NCBI GenBank assembly: GCA_017546705.1
Contig: JAFYSB010000026.1
Location: 1 to 42,820 of the forward strand
Origin: Paludibacteraceae bacterium
Lineage (GTDB): Bacteria > Bacteroidota > Bacteroidia > Bacteroidales > Paludibacteraceae
Length of the DNA: 42,820 nucleotides
Direction: 5' to 3'
The notes below the pieces were generated by a model. That model worked only from the letters and a program-made list of their open reading frames with translations. It made no database searches and was not told the origin of the DNA. The position numbers were made by a program, and so were the translations under genes. Below are positions 15,377 through 23,716 of the stretch, piece by piece. Every line of letters begins with the position of its first letter. The first letter of the stretch is position 1.

Positions 15377-16300
15377 ATGAATATAGTTAAAACACTAGGA
15401 CATTATATCTATTTAGCACAATGGTTTGCGCGTGCACGTTTCTTAGGTCGCCGTGCGCCATTGCAAACGGTATTGTTCATCACCGACAAATGCAACTTGC
15501 GCTGCAAACACTGCTCTGTATATGGTAGCGCAGGCTACAAGCAACGCGCATTCGAAGATATTGTAGCCGACATGCGCTATTCGTATGAATTAGGCTCTCG
15601 TTTTATCGACCTCGAAGGTGGCGAACCTACGCTATGGAAAGCAAATGGACGCACCATCAATGATTTGATCGATGCAGCCATGGAGATTGGATTCTTCTCG
15701 GTGACCGTAACGACCAATGCGCAACAAGATTTCTCATGGATTCGACCACAATCTATTTGGGTAAGCATGGACGGTGTGGGTGAATACCACGATCGTATTC
15801 GTGGCGAGGGGTCGTTTGCCCGGTTGGAAGAAAATATCCGCACATCAGGCTTCAAACATATCTGCGTTAATATGGTAGTCAATGCACTCAACTACGAGTC
15901 CTTAGACGCTGCAATGGAATATGCGAAAAGCAATCCAGCTATCGAGCAGATTTCCATCAATTTCCATACGCCTTACCCAGGTACTGAGTATTTGATGTTG
16001 CCACCAGACAAGAAAGCCGAATTGATTGACAAGGTGCTGGCTTACAAGAAAAAAGGCTACCCCATCATGAACTCACGTTCGGGCTTGAAACTCATGAAGC
16101 GCAACGCCTTAGGCGAGATCAAGTTGGGTAAAGAGTGCTTTGTTACCAACTTTATTTACACCGACGGTAGCCGCAGTTTGTGTTTGGGCTATGGTACAGA
16201 GCAATGCCGCGTATGTGGCTTCTGTATGGCAGGCGAGATGGCTAGTGTTTGGCATTTCAAACCAGACACTATATTGGCTGGTTTCCAACTCCGCATGTAA
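15377..16300 (+). CDS. Radical SAM protein of unknown substrate
   Basis: This 307-residue protein has the radical SAM cluster motif CNLRCKHC (C39, C43, C46), LEGGEPTLW for SAM binding, and VSMDGVGEYHDRIRGEGSF, as in SPASM/HpnH-like members. The C-terminus has extra cysteines (C in GKECFV, LCLGYGTEQC, CGFCMAGEMASVWHF) that could hold a second iron-sulfur cluster. An N-terminal amphipathic stretch (HYIYLAQWFARARFLG) may sit on the membrane. It follows the prenyltransferase gene closely, so a lipid or quinone substrate is a reasonable guess. I do not recognise the exact family. The gene ends just before a strong terminator. Confidence 0.85.
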   Translation: MNIVKTLGHYIYLAQWFARARFLGRRAPLQTVLFITDKCNLRCKHCSVYGSAGYKQRAFEDIVADMRYSYELGSRFIDLEGGEPTLWKANGRTINDLIDAAMEIGFFSVTVTTNAQQDFSWIRPQSIWVSMDGVGEYHDRIRGEGSFARLEENIRTSGFKHICVNMVVNALNYESLDAAMEYAKSNPAIEQISINFHTPYPGTEYLMLPPDKKAELIDKVLAYKKKGYPIMNSRSGLKLMKRNALGEIKLGKECFVTNFIYTDGSRSLCLGYGTEQCRVCGFCMAGEMASVWHFKPDTILAGFQLRM

Positions 16301-16324
16301 GCAATTCACCGCATCGTTTTAGAC

Positions 16325-16355
16325 AACAAAGGAAGAGCCAGGCTCTTCCTTTGTT
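16325..16355. terminator. Two-way terminator between radical SAM and plsC-like genes
   Basis: AACAAAGGAAGAGCC (16325-16339) and its exact reverse complement (16341-16355) form a 15-base stem around a single central base. It lies between convergent genes ending at 16300 and 16383 and carries A-rich and T-rich arms, so it can serve both directions. Confidence 0.88.
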
Positions 16356-16382
16356 ATATATATCCCCGTAGGATGAGTGGGC

Positions 16383-17240
16383 TTACTGCCCACCCCATGC
16401 CGCTGGCCATGGGTTGTGGGTGATGCCTGCCATGTGTTGCATCTGGCTATGAGCCACCTCGCGCAAGCGCTCTACTTCGGCCTTGCGAGGTTGGGTCGTG
16501 TCTGGGAAGATGGGTTCGCCAATGGTCACAGTCAATAGTGGCAAACTCTTTGGTCCGAATAGGCGGAAGATACCTTTACGTTCGCGGTAGGTGATGACGC
16601 ATGGCAACAATGGTTTGTTGTACTTATAGCTCATCGTGAACGCACCTTTTTGGAACGGACGCAATGGTTTGTAGAAATCCCATCGGCATGCTTCTGGGAA
16701 GATATGGAACCACCAACCACGGCGATTAAACTCATCAAAAGCCTCGTTGAATCGCTTGAGCGCGGTCATATTGGTGGCAGAGTCAGGAATAGGTACCCCA
16801 CCAGCCAAACGCATAAAAAATCCATCTTTAGTACGGAAATTAGGTGCGAACATGGGTATGCGTGTGGTATGTACCCCATTCACAGCGAGTAACACACATG
16901 GACAATCCAAACGATAGACGTGATTAGCAATGGTAATCGCACCATGCGCCAACTCTTTTTTGTAGCGCTTCAGCACCTCTCGTCCACGGATACGCAGACC
17001 CATTTGCACACGTAGTTTCAAACGTAGCAATATATGAACGATCAGATAATACCCCCATAGCAAGTTCAGTTTGTATCCCAAACTATCATCCAAATAAGGG
17101 AAATGCTCGTCAATCGCTAATTCTTTTGTGTATTTTGGAAACAAAGTGCGCTCAAAAGGATTCTCCTCTGGATACGCCATAGCAGGTTGAGGGATATAGA
17201 CATCTTTCTCCACCTGTAATTCCTGGTATTGCTTATTCAT
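16383..17240 (-). CDS. PlsC-like 1-acyl-glycerol-3-phosphate acyltransferase
   Basis: Transfers an acyl chain, most often to lysophosphatidic acid, at the inner membrane. The catalytic motif NHVYRLD (HX4D form) is at residues 106-112. The later block FPEACRW corresponds to the usual FPEGTR-type motif, with Ala-Cys in place of Gly-Thr. A hydrophobic segment at about residues 58-75 could anchor it. I chose the ATG at 17240 (MNKQYQELQV, 285 residues). The upstream ATG at 17303 would overlap dnaA by 35 bases and add 21 residues unlike the family. A long N-terminal extension of about 90 residues before the catalytic motif is unusual. It follows dnaA by 28 bases. An ornithine-lipid or other acyltransferase is the alternative. 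Confidence 0.82.
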   Translation of the reverse strand: MNKQYQELQVEKDVYIPQPAMAYPEENPFERTLFPKYTKELAIDEHFPYLDDSLGYKLNLLWGYYLIVHILLRLKLRVQMGLRIRGREVLKRYKKELAHGAITIANHVYRLDCPCVLLAVNGVHTTRIPMFAPNFRTKDGFFMRLAGGVPIPDSATNMTALKRFNEAFDEFNRRGWWFHIFPEACRWDFYKPLRPFQKGAFTMSYKYNKPLLPCVITYRERKGIFRLFGPKSLPLLTVTIGEPIFPDTTQPRKAEVERLREVAHSQMQHMAGITHNPWPAAWGGQ

Positions 17241-17268
17241 AAAGCAGGTGTATTTAAGATTTTCAGAT

Positions 17269-18636
17269 TTAACGTCCCAATGCCCGTTCGATGGTTGCCA
17301 CATCTTGACGCAACACGGCGTCGTAGGTCATGTGCGAAGCGATGGTATTCAGCGTATATGCCACCGTAGCATGATCACGATGTACACACGCACCAATCTC
17401 AGAGAGCGAACTATCGGTGTATTTCTTGATGAGATACATCACGATGCTACGTGCACGCACTGCATCGCGTTGGCGTGTGCGTGATGTGATGGCTTTCTCA
17501 GGCACATTGAGGTGTTTGCAAACGGCATTCACGATATCCGATGGCACGTATGACTTAGGATTCAATGCCACCAATCGGCCCACCACCTTTTGTGCCAACG
17601 CCATGTCTATCTCGCTGTCGGTGAGTGTCGAGTAAGCCAACAGACTAGCCAATACACCCTCCAAGTCGCGCACGTTCTCTGTGACGTTGGTAGCAATATA
17701 CTCTACTATATCGTCGCTAAGCTTGATACCATTCTTCTTGATATGGAATTGCAAAATATCCTTGCGCAAGAGGTAGTCTGGACTTGTGATCTCAGCCGCC
17801 AATCCCCACTTGAAGCGTGAGAGCAAGCGCTCTTGCACACCGCGCAACTCCATCGGACTACGGTCTGAAGTCAAGATCAACTGCTTGTGACTCTGCTGCA
17901 GGTGATTGAAGATTTGGAAGAACGTATCTTGTGTACCTTTCAAGTCAGCAAAGTATTGGATATCGTCCACAATCAGCACGTCGATCGACTGATAGAACAT
18001 CAAGAAGTCGGGCACGCGATTGTGGTTGACAGCATCTTGGAATTGCAATTTAAAGGTATTGGCGGTGACATACAGCACACGTGCATTCTCAAACTGCTTA
18101 GCCACGTAGTTGCCAATGGCATTCGCCAAGTGGGTCTTGCCTACTCCACTGCCACCGAAGAGGAACAATGGGTTGAAGATGGTCTTACCTGGTTGCTTAG
18201 CAATCTCCACACCGGCGGCACGCGCCAACTTATTAGGTTCGCCCTTGATAAAGTTGTCAAAGGTGTATTGGATATTGAGTTGCGACTCCCATGCCTCGTT
18301 GATAATCGGACTAGCAGTCTGCTCCATCATCTGGCGAGTAGCAGGTTGCTTAGCACTATCGCTTGGGATGTCAATCGAACTACCTGCCATCATGATGCGG
18401 TACTCCAGCTGCACCTTTGCGCCAAACACCTTTCTCAATACGCGCGAGAGGATGTCCAAATAATTATCTTCAATATAATCAACCACAAATTGGCTCTTCA
18501 CCTGCAATACCAACAAGTCGTTGTCCCATTGCTGTGCAACAATAGGAGCGAACCATGTTTGGTACGCACTCTGCGAGAGATTATCACGCAGAATCTGCTG
18601 GCATTCCGCCCACAATATGTTCAAATCATTTGTCAT
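17269..18636 (-). CDS. dnaA: Chromosomal replication initiator DnaA
   Basis: DnaA binds the origin and opens it for replication. The 455-residue protein shows domain I (residues 1-85, starting ILWAECQQILRDNLSQSAYQTWFAP) and a short linker. The AAA+ domain has Walker A GGSGVGKT at 161-168, Walker B VLIVDDIQYFA and sensor segment ILTSDRSPMELRGVQERLLSRF. The C-terminal DNA-binding helix-turn-helix has the signature RDHATVAYTLNTI. In that signature the usual Gly before RDH is His (VHRDHATV). Its own promoter is at 18700-18731 with a leader of about 55 bases. The downstream neighbour is the plsC-like gene. Confidence 0.97.
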   Translation of the reverse strand: MTNDLNILWAECQQILRDNLSQSAYQTWFAPIVAQQWDNDLLVLQVKSQFVVDYIEDNYLDILSRVLRKVFGAKVQLEYRIMMAGSSIDIPSDSAKQPATRQMMEQTASPIINEAWESQLNIQYTFDNFIKGEPNKLARAAGVEIAKQPGKTIFNPLFLFGGSGVGKTHLANAIGNYVAKQFENARVLYVTANTFKLQFQDAVNHNRVPDFLMFYQSIDVLIVDDIQYFADLKGTQDTFFQIFNHLQQSHKQLILTSDRSPMELRGVQERLLSRFKWGLAAEITSPDYLLRKDILQFHIKKNGIKLSDDIVEYIATNVTENVRDLEGVLASLLAYSTLTDSEIDMALAQKVVGRLVALNPKSYVPSDIVNAVCKHLNVPEKAITSRTRQRDAVRARSIVMYLIKKYTDSSLSEIGACVHRDHATVAYTLNTIASHMTYDAVLRQDVATIERALGR

Positions 18637-18699
18637 TGATTAAGAAGAGAAATCCGAATACGGATCTCCAAAAGAATCCGTTTTTCACGAAATCGAGTG

Positions 18700-18731
18700 C
18701 AAAGGTACTGCTTTTTTTTTGATTGACCAAA
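18700..18731 (-). promoter_or_regulatory. Promoter of dnaA
   Basis: On the reverse strand TTTG (18728-18731), a 20-base spacer with a run of nine A, and TACCTTTG (18700-18707) form a full-consensus phylum promoter. The leader contains a small ATCCG/CGGAT hairpin. Confidence 0.8.
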
Positions 18732-18894
18732 TGGTAGTTAGATAGGTGATTTTCACGGAATCTTATCTTACAAAAAATCAGTAGGTTATGTTTCCGTATT
18801 TGGTTATCACAAAGTTAAGGCATTAGGCATACGTAACTCGTTGAAACTCATATGTTAAAAAATCATAACGTTCCACATTATTGTTTCACAAAAA

Positions 18895-18928
18895 TCCCTA
18901 ATCCGTTTCATTATCAACAGATTAGGGA
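18895..18928 (-). terminator. Terminator after the MCE/MlaD gene
   Basis: On the reverse strand TCCCTAATC pairs with GATTAGGGA (9-base stem, 16-base loop), followed at once by TTTTTG, 40 bases after the mlaD-like stop. This is a standard intrinsic terminator. The loop contains TTATCAACA on the + strand, one base off a DnaA box. Confidence 0.7.
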
Positions 18929-18967
18929 CTTTCTCAACATTTCCAAAAAATTAGACACTCGCAAAAA

Positions 18968-19870
18968 TCACTTCTGCTTTGGTAATTTCTTTTGAATGAA
19001 TGGTCTTGCCTTAATGGACATCACCACAGAGTCCACATTGAGTACTGCATTATCCAAATCTTGGAGTGCCGTATTGAGGTTATCATACAGTGCTTTGTCG
19101 TTGAGCAGCAAGCCCAGTGTACCTTCCTCCGATGCCAAAGCAGCATTGACTGATTGGATAGTGGCATTCAGTTCGGCAATGGTATTCTGTATCTGCGCCT
19201 GACGCACGTCGGCCATCACCGCTTGCAGGTCTGCTAAGGTGCTATCCACCTTCTCTACCACACCAGGCAAATCATTGTGGGTCAAATGACGAATATCCTT
19301 ACCACTCACCTTCAGGTCAGCAGTGATTTGCTCGATATTCTGCAATGCAGCATGCAGACTACCCTCTCCCATCTCGTTATTGAGCGAAGCCACCAGTTGG
19401 TTAGCCTCTACGAGCACACTATCCAGATGCGCCAAGATACCTGTTTGCAAGTTGTCGAATAATCCTGGCACTATGGTAGAAGGCAATGTGTCGCCTTGTT
19501 GATAAGGCATGGCGCGATTGGCGAGCTGAGGCAGCTGCAACTCGATGGCACTACCACCCAGCAGCCCATCAGCAACCAATGCCATTTGTGTACCACGAGG
19601 CAGTACAATACCTTTGTCGATATGCACACCTACTACAAACGCAGGCGTACGCGTGAAGTCGTATTGAACACTGGCTACCAAACCTACCTTATGCCCTAAG
19701 ATATATACAGGTGCTTGCTCAGTGAGCCCATTGCTACGTTCAAAATAGCCGTAATAGCAATCGGTTGGAGAAAAGATATTGACTCCTTTCAAGAAATTAA
19801 ATCCAAAATACAAGATGCCCGCGCATATGATCGCCAAGACACCCACTTTCACTTCTCTTGCGTGTTTCAT
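18968..19870 (-). CDS. MCE-domain (MlaD-family) lipid-transport protein
   Basis: MlaD-type proteins sit on the inner membrane and pass lipids across the periplasm. The 300-residue protein starts MKHAREVKVGVLAIICAGIL, the typical lead-in with one membrane helix at about residues 10-28. An MCE domain follows (YFERSNGLTEQAPVYILGHKVGLV, and the loop TQMALVADGLLGGSAIELQLP). Residues about 130-280 are mostly helical and likely coiled. The start ATG overlaps the amidase stop by four bases (ATGA), so the two are co-translated. No permease or ATPase partner is in the window. It ends before a good terminator. Confidence 0.88.
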   Translation of the reverse strand: MKHAREVKVGVLAIICAGILYFGFNFLKGVNIFSPTDCYYGYFERSNGLTEQAPVYILGHKVGLVASVQYDFTRTPAFVVGVHIDKGIVLPRGTQMALVADGLLGGSAIELQLPQLANRAMPYQQGDTLPSTIVPGLFDNLQTGILAHLDSVLVEANQLVASLNNEMGEGSLHAALQNIEQITADLKVSGKDIRHLTHNDLPGVVEKVDSTLADLQAVMADVRQAQIQNTIAELNATIQSVNAALASEEGTLGLLLNDKALYDNLNTALQDLDNAVLNVDSVVMSIKARPFIQKKLPKQK

Positions 19871-20604
19871 TGCTTATAATATTTTTCAAAGGCATCAAAA
19901 ATGCCGTTAACTATTCCACTCTTACCCGCTTCGCTGGCAAGCCATTTCTCCTCTTCAGCATTGCTAATAAAGCCCATCTCCACCAGCACACTGGGGCATG
20001 CTGACTGCAATAGCACCCAGAAGGCTGCCTGACGCACACCTCGATTGGCACGTTGGAGGGTACCTACAAACTGCTGTTGCACCAGTTCGGCAAACTCCAG
20101 ACTATTGTCCATATATTGGTTTTGCATCAACTCGAAGATGATATAGCTCTCGATCGAGTTGGGATCAAATCCCTGATATACCGTCTGATCTGCCTCCAGC
20201 TTCATCACGGCGTTCTCACGCATGGCCACATCCAGGTTATCCTCCATACGGTCCGTACCTAGGATGAATGTCTCTGCGCCACATGCCTTGCGGTTTTCAG
20301 CGGCATTGGTATGCACGCAGATGAATAGGTCAGCATGGTTCTTATTCACGATATCCGCACGCTGCTGTAGGGGCAAGAACACGTCCGTCGTACGCGTCAT
20401 GACTACATTCACTTCGGGATAATGTTGGCGTATCTTATCTGCCAGTCGCTGTGCCACGCATAGATTGAGGTCTTTCTCCTTGAGCTTCAGCACATGACCG
20501 ATGGCTCCCGCATCATTGCCGCCGTGACCTGCATCAATCACCACGGTAAACGACATGCAGCACATCGCTACCATCACTACTAATATTGTCCTTACAAATT
20601 TCAT
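19867..20604 (-). CDS. N-acetylmuramoyl-L-alanine amidase (Amidase_3)
   Basis: Zinc amidase that cuts the stem peptide from peptidoglycan, usually in cell separation. From the chosen ATG at 20604 the protein has 245 residues and a hydrophobic signal-like N-terminus (MKFVRTILVVMVAMCCMSF). The first zinc ligand is His27 in VVIDAGHGG, a likely second is the Glu in LKEKDLNLC, the third is the His in LFICVHTNAA, and the catalytic Glu lies in VLVEMGFISN. A frame extending to 20667 adds 21 residues, but the promoter at 20624-20654 would then lie inside it, so 20604 is better. It is paired with the MCE protein by an ATGA overlap, an arrangement common in Bacteroidales. Confidence 0.9.
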   Translation of the reverse strand: MKFVRTILVVMVAMCCMSFTVVIDAGHGGNDAGAIGHVLKLKEKDLNLCVAQRLADKIRQHYPEVNVVMTRTTDVFLPLQQRADIVNKNHADLFICVHTNAAENRKACGAETFILGTDRMEDNLDVAMRENAVMKLEADQTVYQGFDPNSIESYIIFELMQNQYMDNSLEFAELVQQQFVGTLQRANRGVRQAAFWVLLQSACPSVLVEMGFISNAEEEKWLASEAGKSGIVNGIFDAFEKYYKQ

Positions 20605-20623
20605 ACCACATCCAATTTGGCTA

Positions 20624-20654
20624 CAAAGGTAGTACTTTTTTCCAATATATACAA
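20624..20654 (-). promoter_or_regulatory. Promoter of the amidase-MCE operon
   Basis: On the reverse strand TTG (20652-20654), a 20-base spacer and TACCTTTG (20624-20631) match the consensus. The transcript would start only about 12 bases before the ATG at 20604. It is back-to-back with the manA promoter, about 40 bases away. Confidence 0.72.
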
Positions 20655-20692
20655 TATTTTTTAGCAAAAAATAGTTTTTTTGTCTTAGCTAC

Positions 20693-20723
20693 TTTGCCAA
20701 ATCACAATTTTTTTGTACCTTTG
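20693..20723 (+). promoter_or_regulatory. Promoter of the manA-wecB operon
   Basis: TTTG (20693-20696), a 19-base spacer and TACCTTTG (20716-20723) are a full match to the phylum consensus. The predicted leader is about 12 bases before the ATG at 20742, which rules out the longer upstream frame. Confidence 0.8.
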
Positions 20724-20741
20724 TACCCAAATTGGATTAGT

Positions 20742-22118
20742 ATGCAACGACACTTACGCGATATATCTCCCCTGAGTACCTCCTATGAGATGGGGCTCAA
20801 GCGTGTATTGCTCTCTGCCAATGAGAGCGGATGCAGCATTACTCAGATTGCTATGCTGGAGCTGAAGGCGGGCGAGCGCAGTGCGCAACATATCCACCCA
20901 GATTTGCAAGATGCCTTCTTTATCTTGGATGGCGAGATTGACATCACCATCGATGGACAAGTGCATCACTGCCAGAAGGAGGATTTTATCTTCGTGGAGC
21001 ACCTCAAGGCCTACGAGCTGCACGCCATTACGGATGTACGTATGTTGGCGATGGGTTGTGTGATTGAGGCGCAGCGCACCAAGCTCTACCCCATCCTCTT
21101 CGAGCCCAATCTGCGTCCGATGGTATGGGGCGGTAAGCGCCTCACCAACTGGAAGCAGTTGCCTGAGCAGGACAATATTGGCGAGAGTTGGGAGGTATCC
21201 ACGCTGGATATGCTGCCTTCGGTGATTGCCAATGGAACCTGGGCGGGCTATCCGCTGAGCGAAGTGATTGCGAAGATGCCAGAGGCCATATTGGGTAAGG
21301 CAGTCGCAAAGAAATACCACAACCAAATGCCATTGCTAGTGAAGTTTATCGAAACGAAGGCGGATCTCAGTGTGCAAGTGCACCCCGACGATGCGATGGC
21401 GCTGCGTGAGCACAACGGCCCGGGCAAGACAGAGATGTGGTATGTGGTGGATGCAGACAAGGACGCCTATATCTATGCTGGATTCAAGGAGGAGCTCACT
21501 CCTGAGGAGTACGCACGTCGCGTGGCAGATGGCACGATCATGGATGCACTGGCTAAGCACGAGATTCGTACGGGCGATGTCTTCTATATCCCAGCAGGTC
21601 GCGTGCATGCGATAGGCAAAGGCGTGATATTGGTGGAGGTACAGCAGTCGTCGGATCTCACCTATCGCATCTATGACTACGGTCGCCTGGGCTTGGATGG
21701 CAAGCCTCGCGCATTGCATACCGATTTGGCAGCGCAGGCGCTGGATTATCGTGTGTATAAGGAATATAAGAATAGCTACAAGGATGCTATCGATGCTGCC
21801 AACCCATGTTTGGATACGGAGCACTTCAGTGTGCGCGTGGTGTCGCTCACGCAGGCTATTCACCGCAATATGGTGGGCTACGATTCGTTTGTAATCAGCA
21901 CTTGTACGCAAGGCAGTTGCAAGATTCGTATCCGTAGTACGCGCGACGAAGTGGAATTGCGAGAGGGTTTCTCGTGCCTAATTCCAGCAGCGATTGCCGA
22001 TTACGATATCATTCCTATCACGCCTACAGCCAAGTTGCTGGAGGCGTATATCAACAATAGTTCACAACATACTTTCCGCCGCATAATTTCGCAGTTCCTG
22101 CACTTGAGCGGATTCTAA
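20742..22118 (+). CDS. manA: Mannose-6-phosphate isomerase with N-terminal cupin domain
   Basis: Interconverts fructose-6-phosphate and mannose-6-phosphate, the entry to GDP-mannose and GDP-fucose. The protein has 458 residues from the ATG at 20742. Residues about 1-110 form a small cupin (AGERSAQHIHPDLQDAFFILDGEIDI). The remainder is a class I zinc isomerase: opening LYPILFEPNLRPMVWGGKRL, the zinc ligands Gln212 and His214 in QVHPDD, the Glu in TEMWYV, and the later RVHAIG. The extra cupin is not part of the minimal enzyme. It might bind a sugar or regulate the isomerase, or act as a second sugar-phosphate isomerase. A longer frame to 20586 exists, but the promoter shows it is not translated. 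wecB follows by 14 bases. Confidence 0.9.
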   Translation: MQRHLRDISPLSTSYEMGLKRVLLSANESGCSITQIAMLELKAGERSAQHIHPDLQDAFFILDGEIDITIDGQVHHCQKEDFIFVEHLKAYELHAITDVRMLAMGCVIEAQRTKLYPILFEPNLRPMVWGGKRLTNWKQLPEQDNIGESWEVSTLDMLPSVIANGTWAGYPLSEVIAKMPEAILGKAVAKKYHNQMPLLVKFIETKADLSVQVHPDDAMALREHNGPGKTEMWYVVDADKDAYIYAGFKEELTPEEYARRVADGTIMDALAKHEIRTGDVFYIPAGRVHAIGKGVILVEVQQSSDLTYRIYDYGRLGLDGKPRALHTDLAAQALDYRVYKEYKNSYKDAIDAANPCLDTEHFSVRVVSLTQAIHRNMVGYDSFVISTCTQGSCKIRIRSTRDEVELREGFSCLIPAAIADYDIIPITPTAKLLEAYINNSSQHTFRRIISQFLHLSGF

Positions 22119-22132
22119 TAAAGACCCATACT

Positions 22133-23317
22133 ATGCATATCACTCTCATCGCAGGGGCACGCCCCAATTTCATGAAGATTGCATCGCTCGTGCATGCTAT
22201 CAAAGCTGCCGAAAATGCAGGTAAGGACATCCATTATAGTCTAGTACATACTGGTCAGCATTACGACAAGAACATGTCCGACACCTTTTTTGAGGAGCTC
22301 AATATCCCTATGCCCGATGCCAATCTGGGTTGTGGCGGAGGTTCGCAAGCCGAGCAAACGGCCAATATCATGGTGGCATTTGAAAAGTACCTCATAGATC
22401 ACCCTACAGATTTAGTGCTTGTGGTAGGCGATGTTACGAGTACGATGGCATGCTCCATTGTGGCCAAGAAGCTCAACACCAGGGTGTGCCACGTGGAGGC
22501 AGGTATCCGCAGTTGGGATTTGACCATGCCAGAGGAGATCAACCGTATGGTTACCGACTCGCTGGCGGACTATATGTTCACCACCTCGGAGATTGCCAAC
22601 AAGAACCTGCTGATGGCAGGTGCAACCCTCGTCAATAGCCCATCGCCTATGACCAATTGCCCATTACCTACACTGCAAGAGGAGCAGTACGCTTTTCAGC
22701 GTATCTCACAACGCGTGTGGTATGTAGGCAATGTGATGATTGATACGTTGCTGGCTAATCGTAGCCGCTTCCGTCGCCCTGCGGTATTCGATGAATTGCA
22801 ACTCACCGATGGTCAATATATTATGATGACCATGCACCGCCCTGCTAATGTGGACGAGGAGGCGCATCTCAAGGCGCTGATGGAGCAGATCATCACCAAC
22901 GTACATGGGCTGCCAATTATCTTCCCTATCCACCCTCGTACAGCAAAGATCTTCTATAATCTATGGGGCGATGAGGCCACTTTGCGTCAGTTGTTCCCAA
23001 ATCTGCATATCGTAGAGCCTATGGGCTACTTGGAGTTCAACTATATGGTAGAGCGTGCTAAGGCGGTCGTTACCGATTCGGGTGGTATCACCGAGGAGAC
23101 TACGGTGATGGGTGTGCCATGCATCACGTTGCGCGACAATACCGAGCGACCAGAGACTTGCACCGTAGGTACCAACGAACTGATCGGTACCGATCCAGCG
23201 GCAGTGAAACCTGCACTGGACACCCTATTCGCAGGTGAATGGAAAAAAGGAGCCATCCCTGCGCTGTGGGATGGCCATACTGCCGAACGTATCGTAGATA
23301 TCTTGCTGACGTTGTAA
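22133..23317 (+). CDS. wecB: UDP-N-acetylglucosamine 2-epimerase (non-hydrolysing)
   Basis: Interconverts UDP-GlcNAc and UDP-ManNAc for surface polysaccharide. The 394-residue protein has the family signatures IAGARPNFMKIASL, HTGQHYDKNMSDTFFEELNIP, VGDVTSTMACSIVAKK, HVEAGIRSWDLTMPEEINR and DSGGITEETTVMGVPCITLRDNTERPET. An insert of roughly 20 residues (about 167-190, TLVNSPSPMTNCPLPTLQEE) is encoded by a low-complexity island and lies before WYVGNVMIDTLL, where homologues have a short loop. Coupled with manA. The TviB/WbpA-like dehydrogenase at 11730 could use its product. Confidence 0.93.
   Translation: MHITLIAGARPNFMKIASLVHAIKAAENAGKDIHYSLVHTGQHYDKNMSDTFFEELNIPMPDANLGCGGGSQAEQTANIMVAFEKYLIDHPTDLVLVVGDVTSTMACSIVAKKLNTRVCHVEAGIRSWDLTMPEEINRMVTDSLADYMFTTSEIANKNLLMAGATLVNSPSPMTNCPLPTLQEEQYAFQRISQRVWYVGNVMIDTLLANRSRFRRPAVFDELQLTDGQYIMMTMHRPANVDEEAHLKALMEQIITNVHGLPIIFPIHPRTAKIFYNLWGDEATLRQLFPNLHIVEPMGYLEFNYMVERAKAVVTDSGGITEETTVMGVPCITLRDNTERPETCTVGTNELIGTDPAAVKPALDTLFAGEWKKGAIPALWDGHTAERIVDILLTL
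22633..22668. repeat. Micro-repeat island inside wecB
   Basis: CAATAGCCCATCGCCTATGA followed by a second CAATTGCCCATTACC-type unit makes an imperfect repeat with a step of about 20 bases. It encodes NSPSPMTNCPLP, proline-rich and unlike the rest of the enzyme. Confidence 0.65.
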
Positions 23318-23402
23318 GGTAGAACTGGTGTATGTTTTTTATGTTTAAGAAAATTCTTGTCGTTTATATATCATCATTATATCTCCTATGCCCTACCGGG
23401 CA

Positions 23403-23672
23403 AGAAATCTTATTAATCTTATTTTCCACGCTTATCCAGCGCTTCTTCCTCTGTTCTCCGAAATAAATTGCCACCATTCCTTCCGCTCGTTCCGTGCTCA
23501 GTCATTGAATCTTATAAATGTGGCGGTACACACTAAAAAAACTGTCAGAGTCGGTGCAGTTAAGATTCAGCGGCGTTGTATCGGATTTGCCCGATACAAG
23601 GAGCGGTGATAATTTATCACGGAGTGCTTAATAATGGGTGGATTTATGCGTAATAAGATTTATAAGATTTCT
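23403..23672. mobile_element. MITE-like element with 21-base inverted ends
   Basis: The 400 bases between wecB and the next gene hold no supported gene. Positions 23403-23423 and 23652-23672 are inverted copies of each other with one mismatch; the core word is AATCTTATTAATCTTATT. The 270-base unit contains an internal GAATCTT/AAGATTC pair (23507-23568), a 9-base stem TTGTATCGG/CCGATACAA with a 6-base loop (23576-23599), and a near-perfect GTGATAA/TTATCAC palindrome (23606-23620). There is no transposase and no convincing target duplication. It could be a MITE, a repeat family relic, or a structured RNA; the hairpins may also stop transcription from both sides. Confidence 0.6.
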
Positions 23673-23716
23673 CGAGCAGCTTGCAGCAAGTAGGAGCTAC
23701 AGCCTTTCGTCGTTAC

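Noticed and set aside
18895-18928. Origin hairpin with DnaA box
   Set aside because: The stem is followed by a T run just after the mlaD-like gene, so a terminator is the simpler reading; the box has one mismatch and stands nearly alone.
20586-20741. N-terminal extension of the cupin-mannose isomerase
   Set aside because: It would be translated from upstream of the full-consensus promoter (20693-20723) and across the opposite amidase start.
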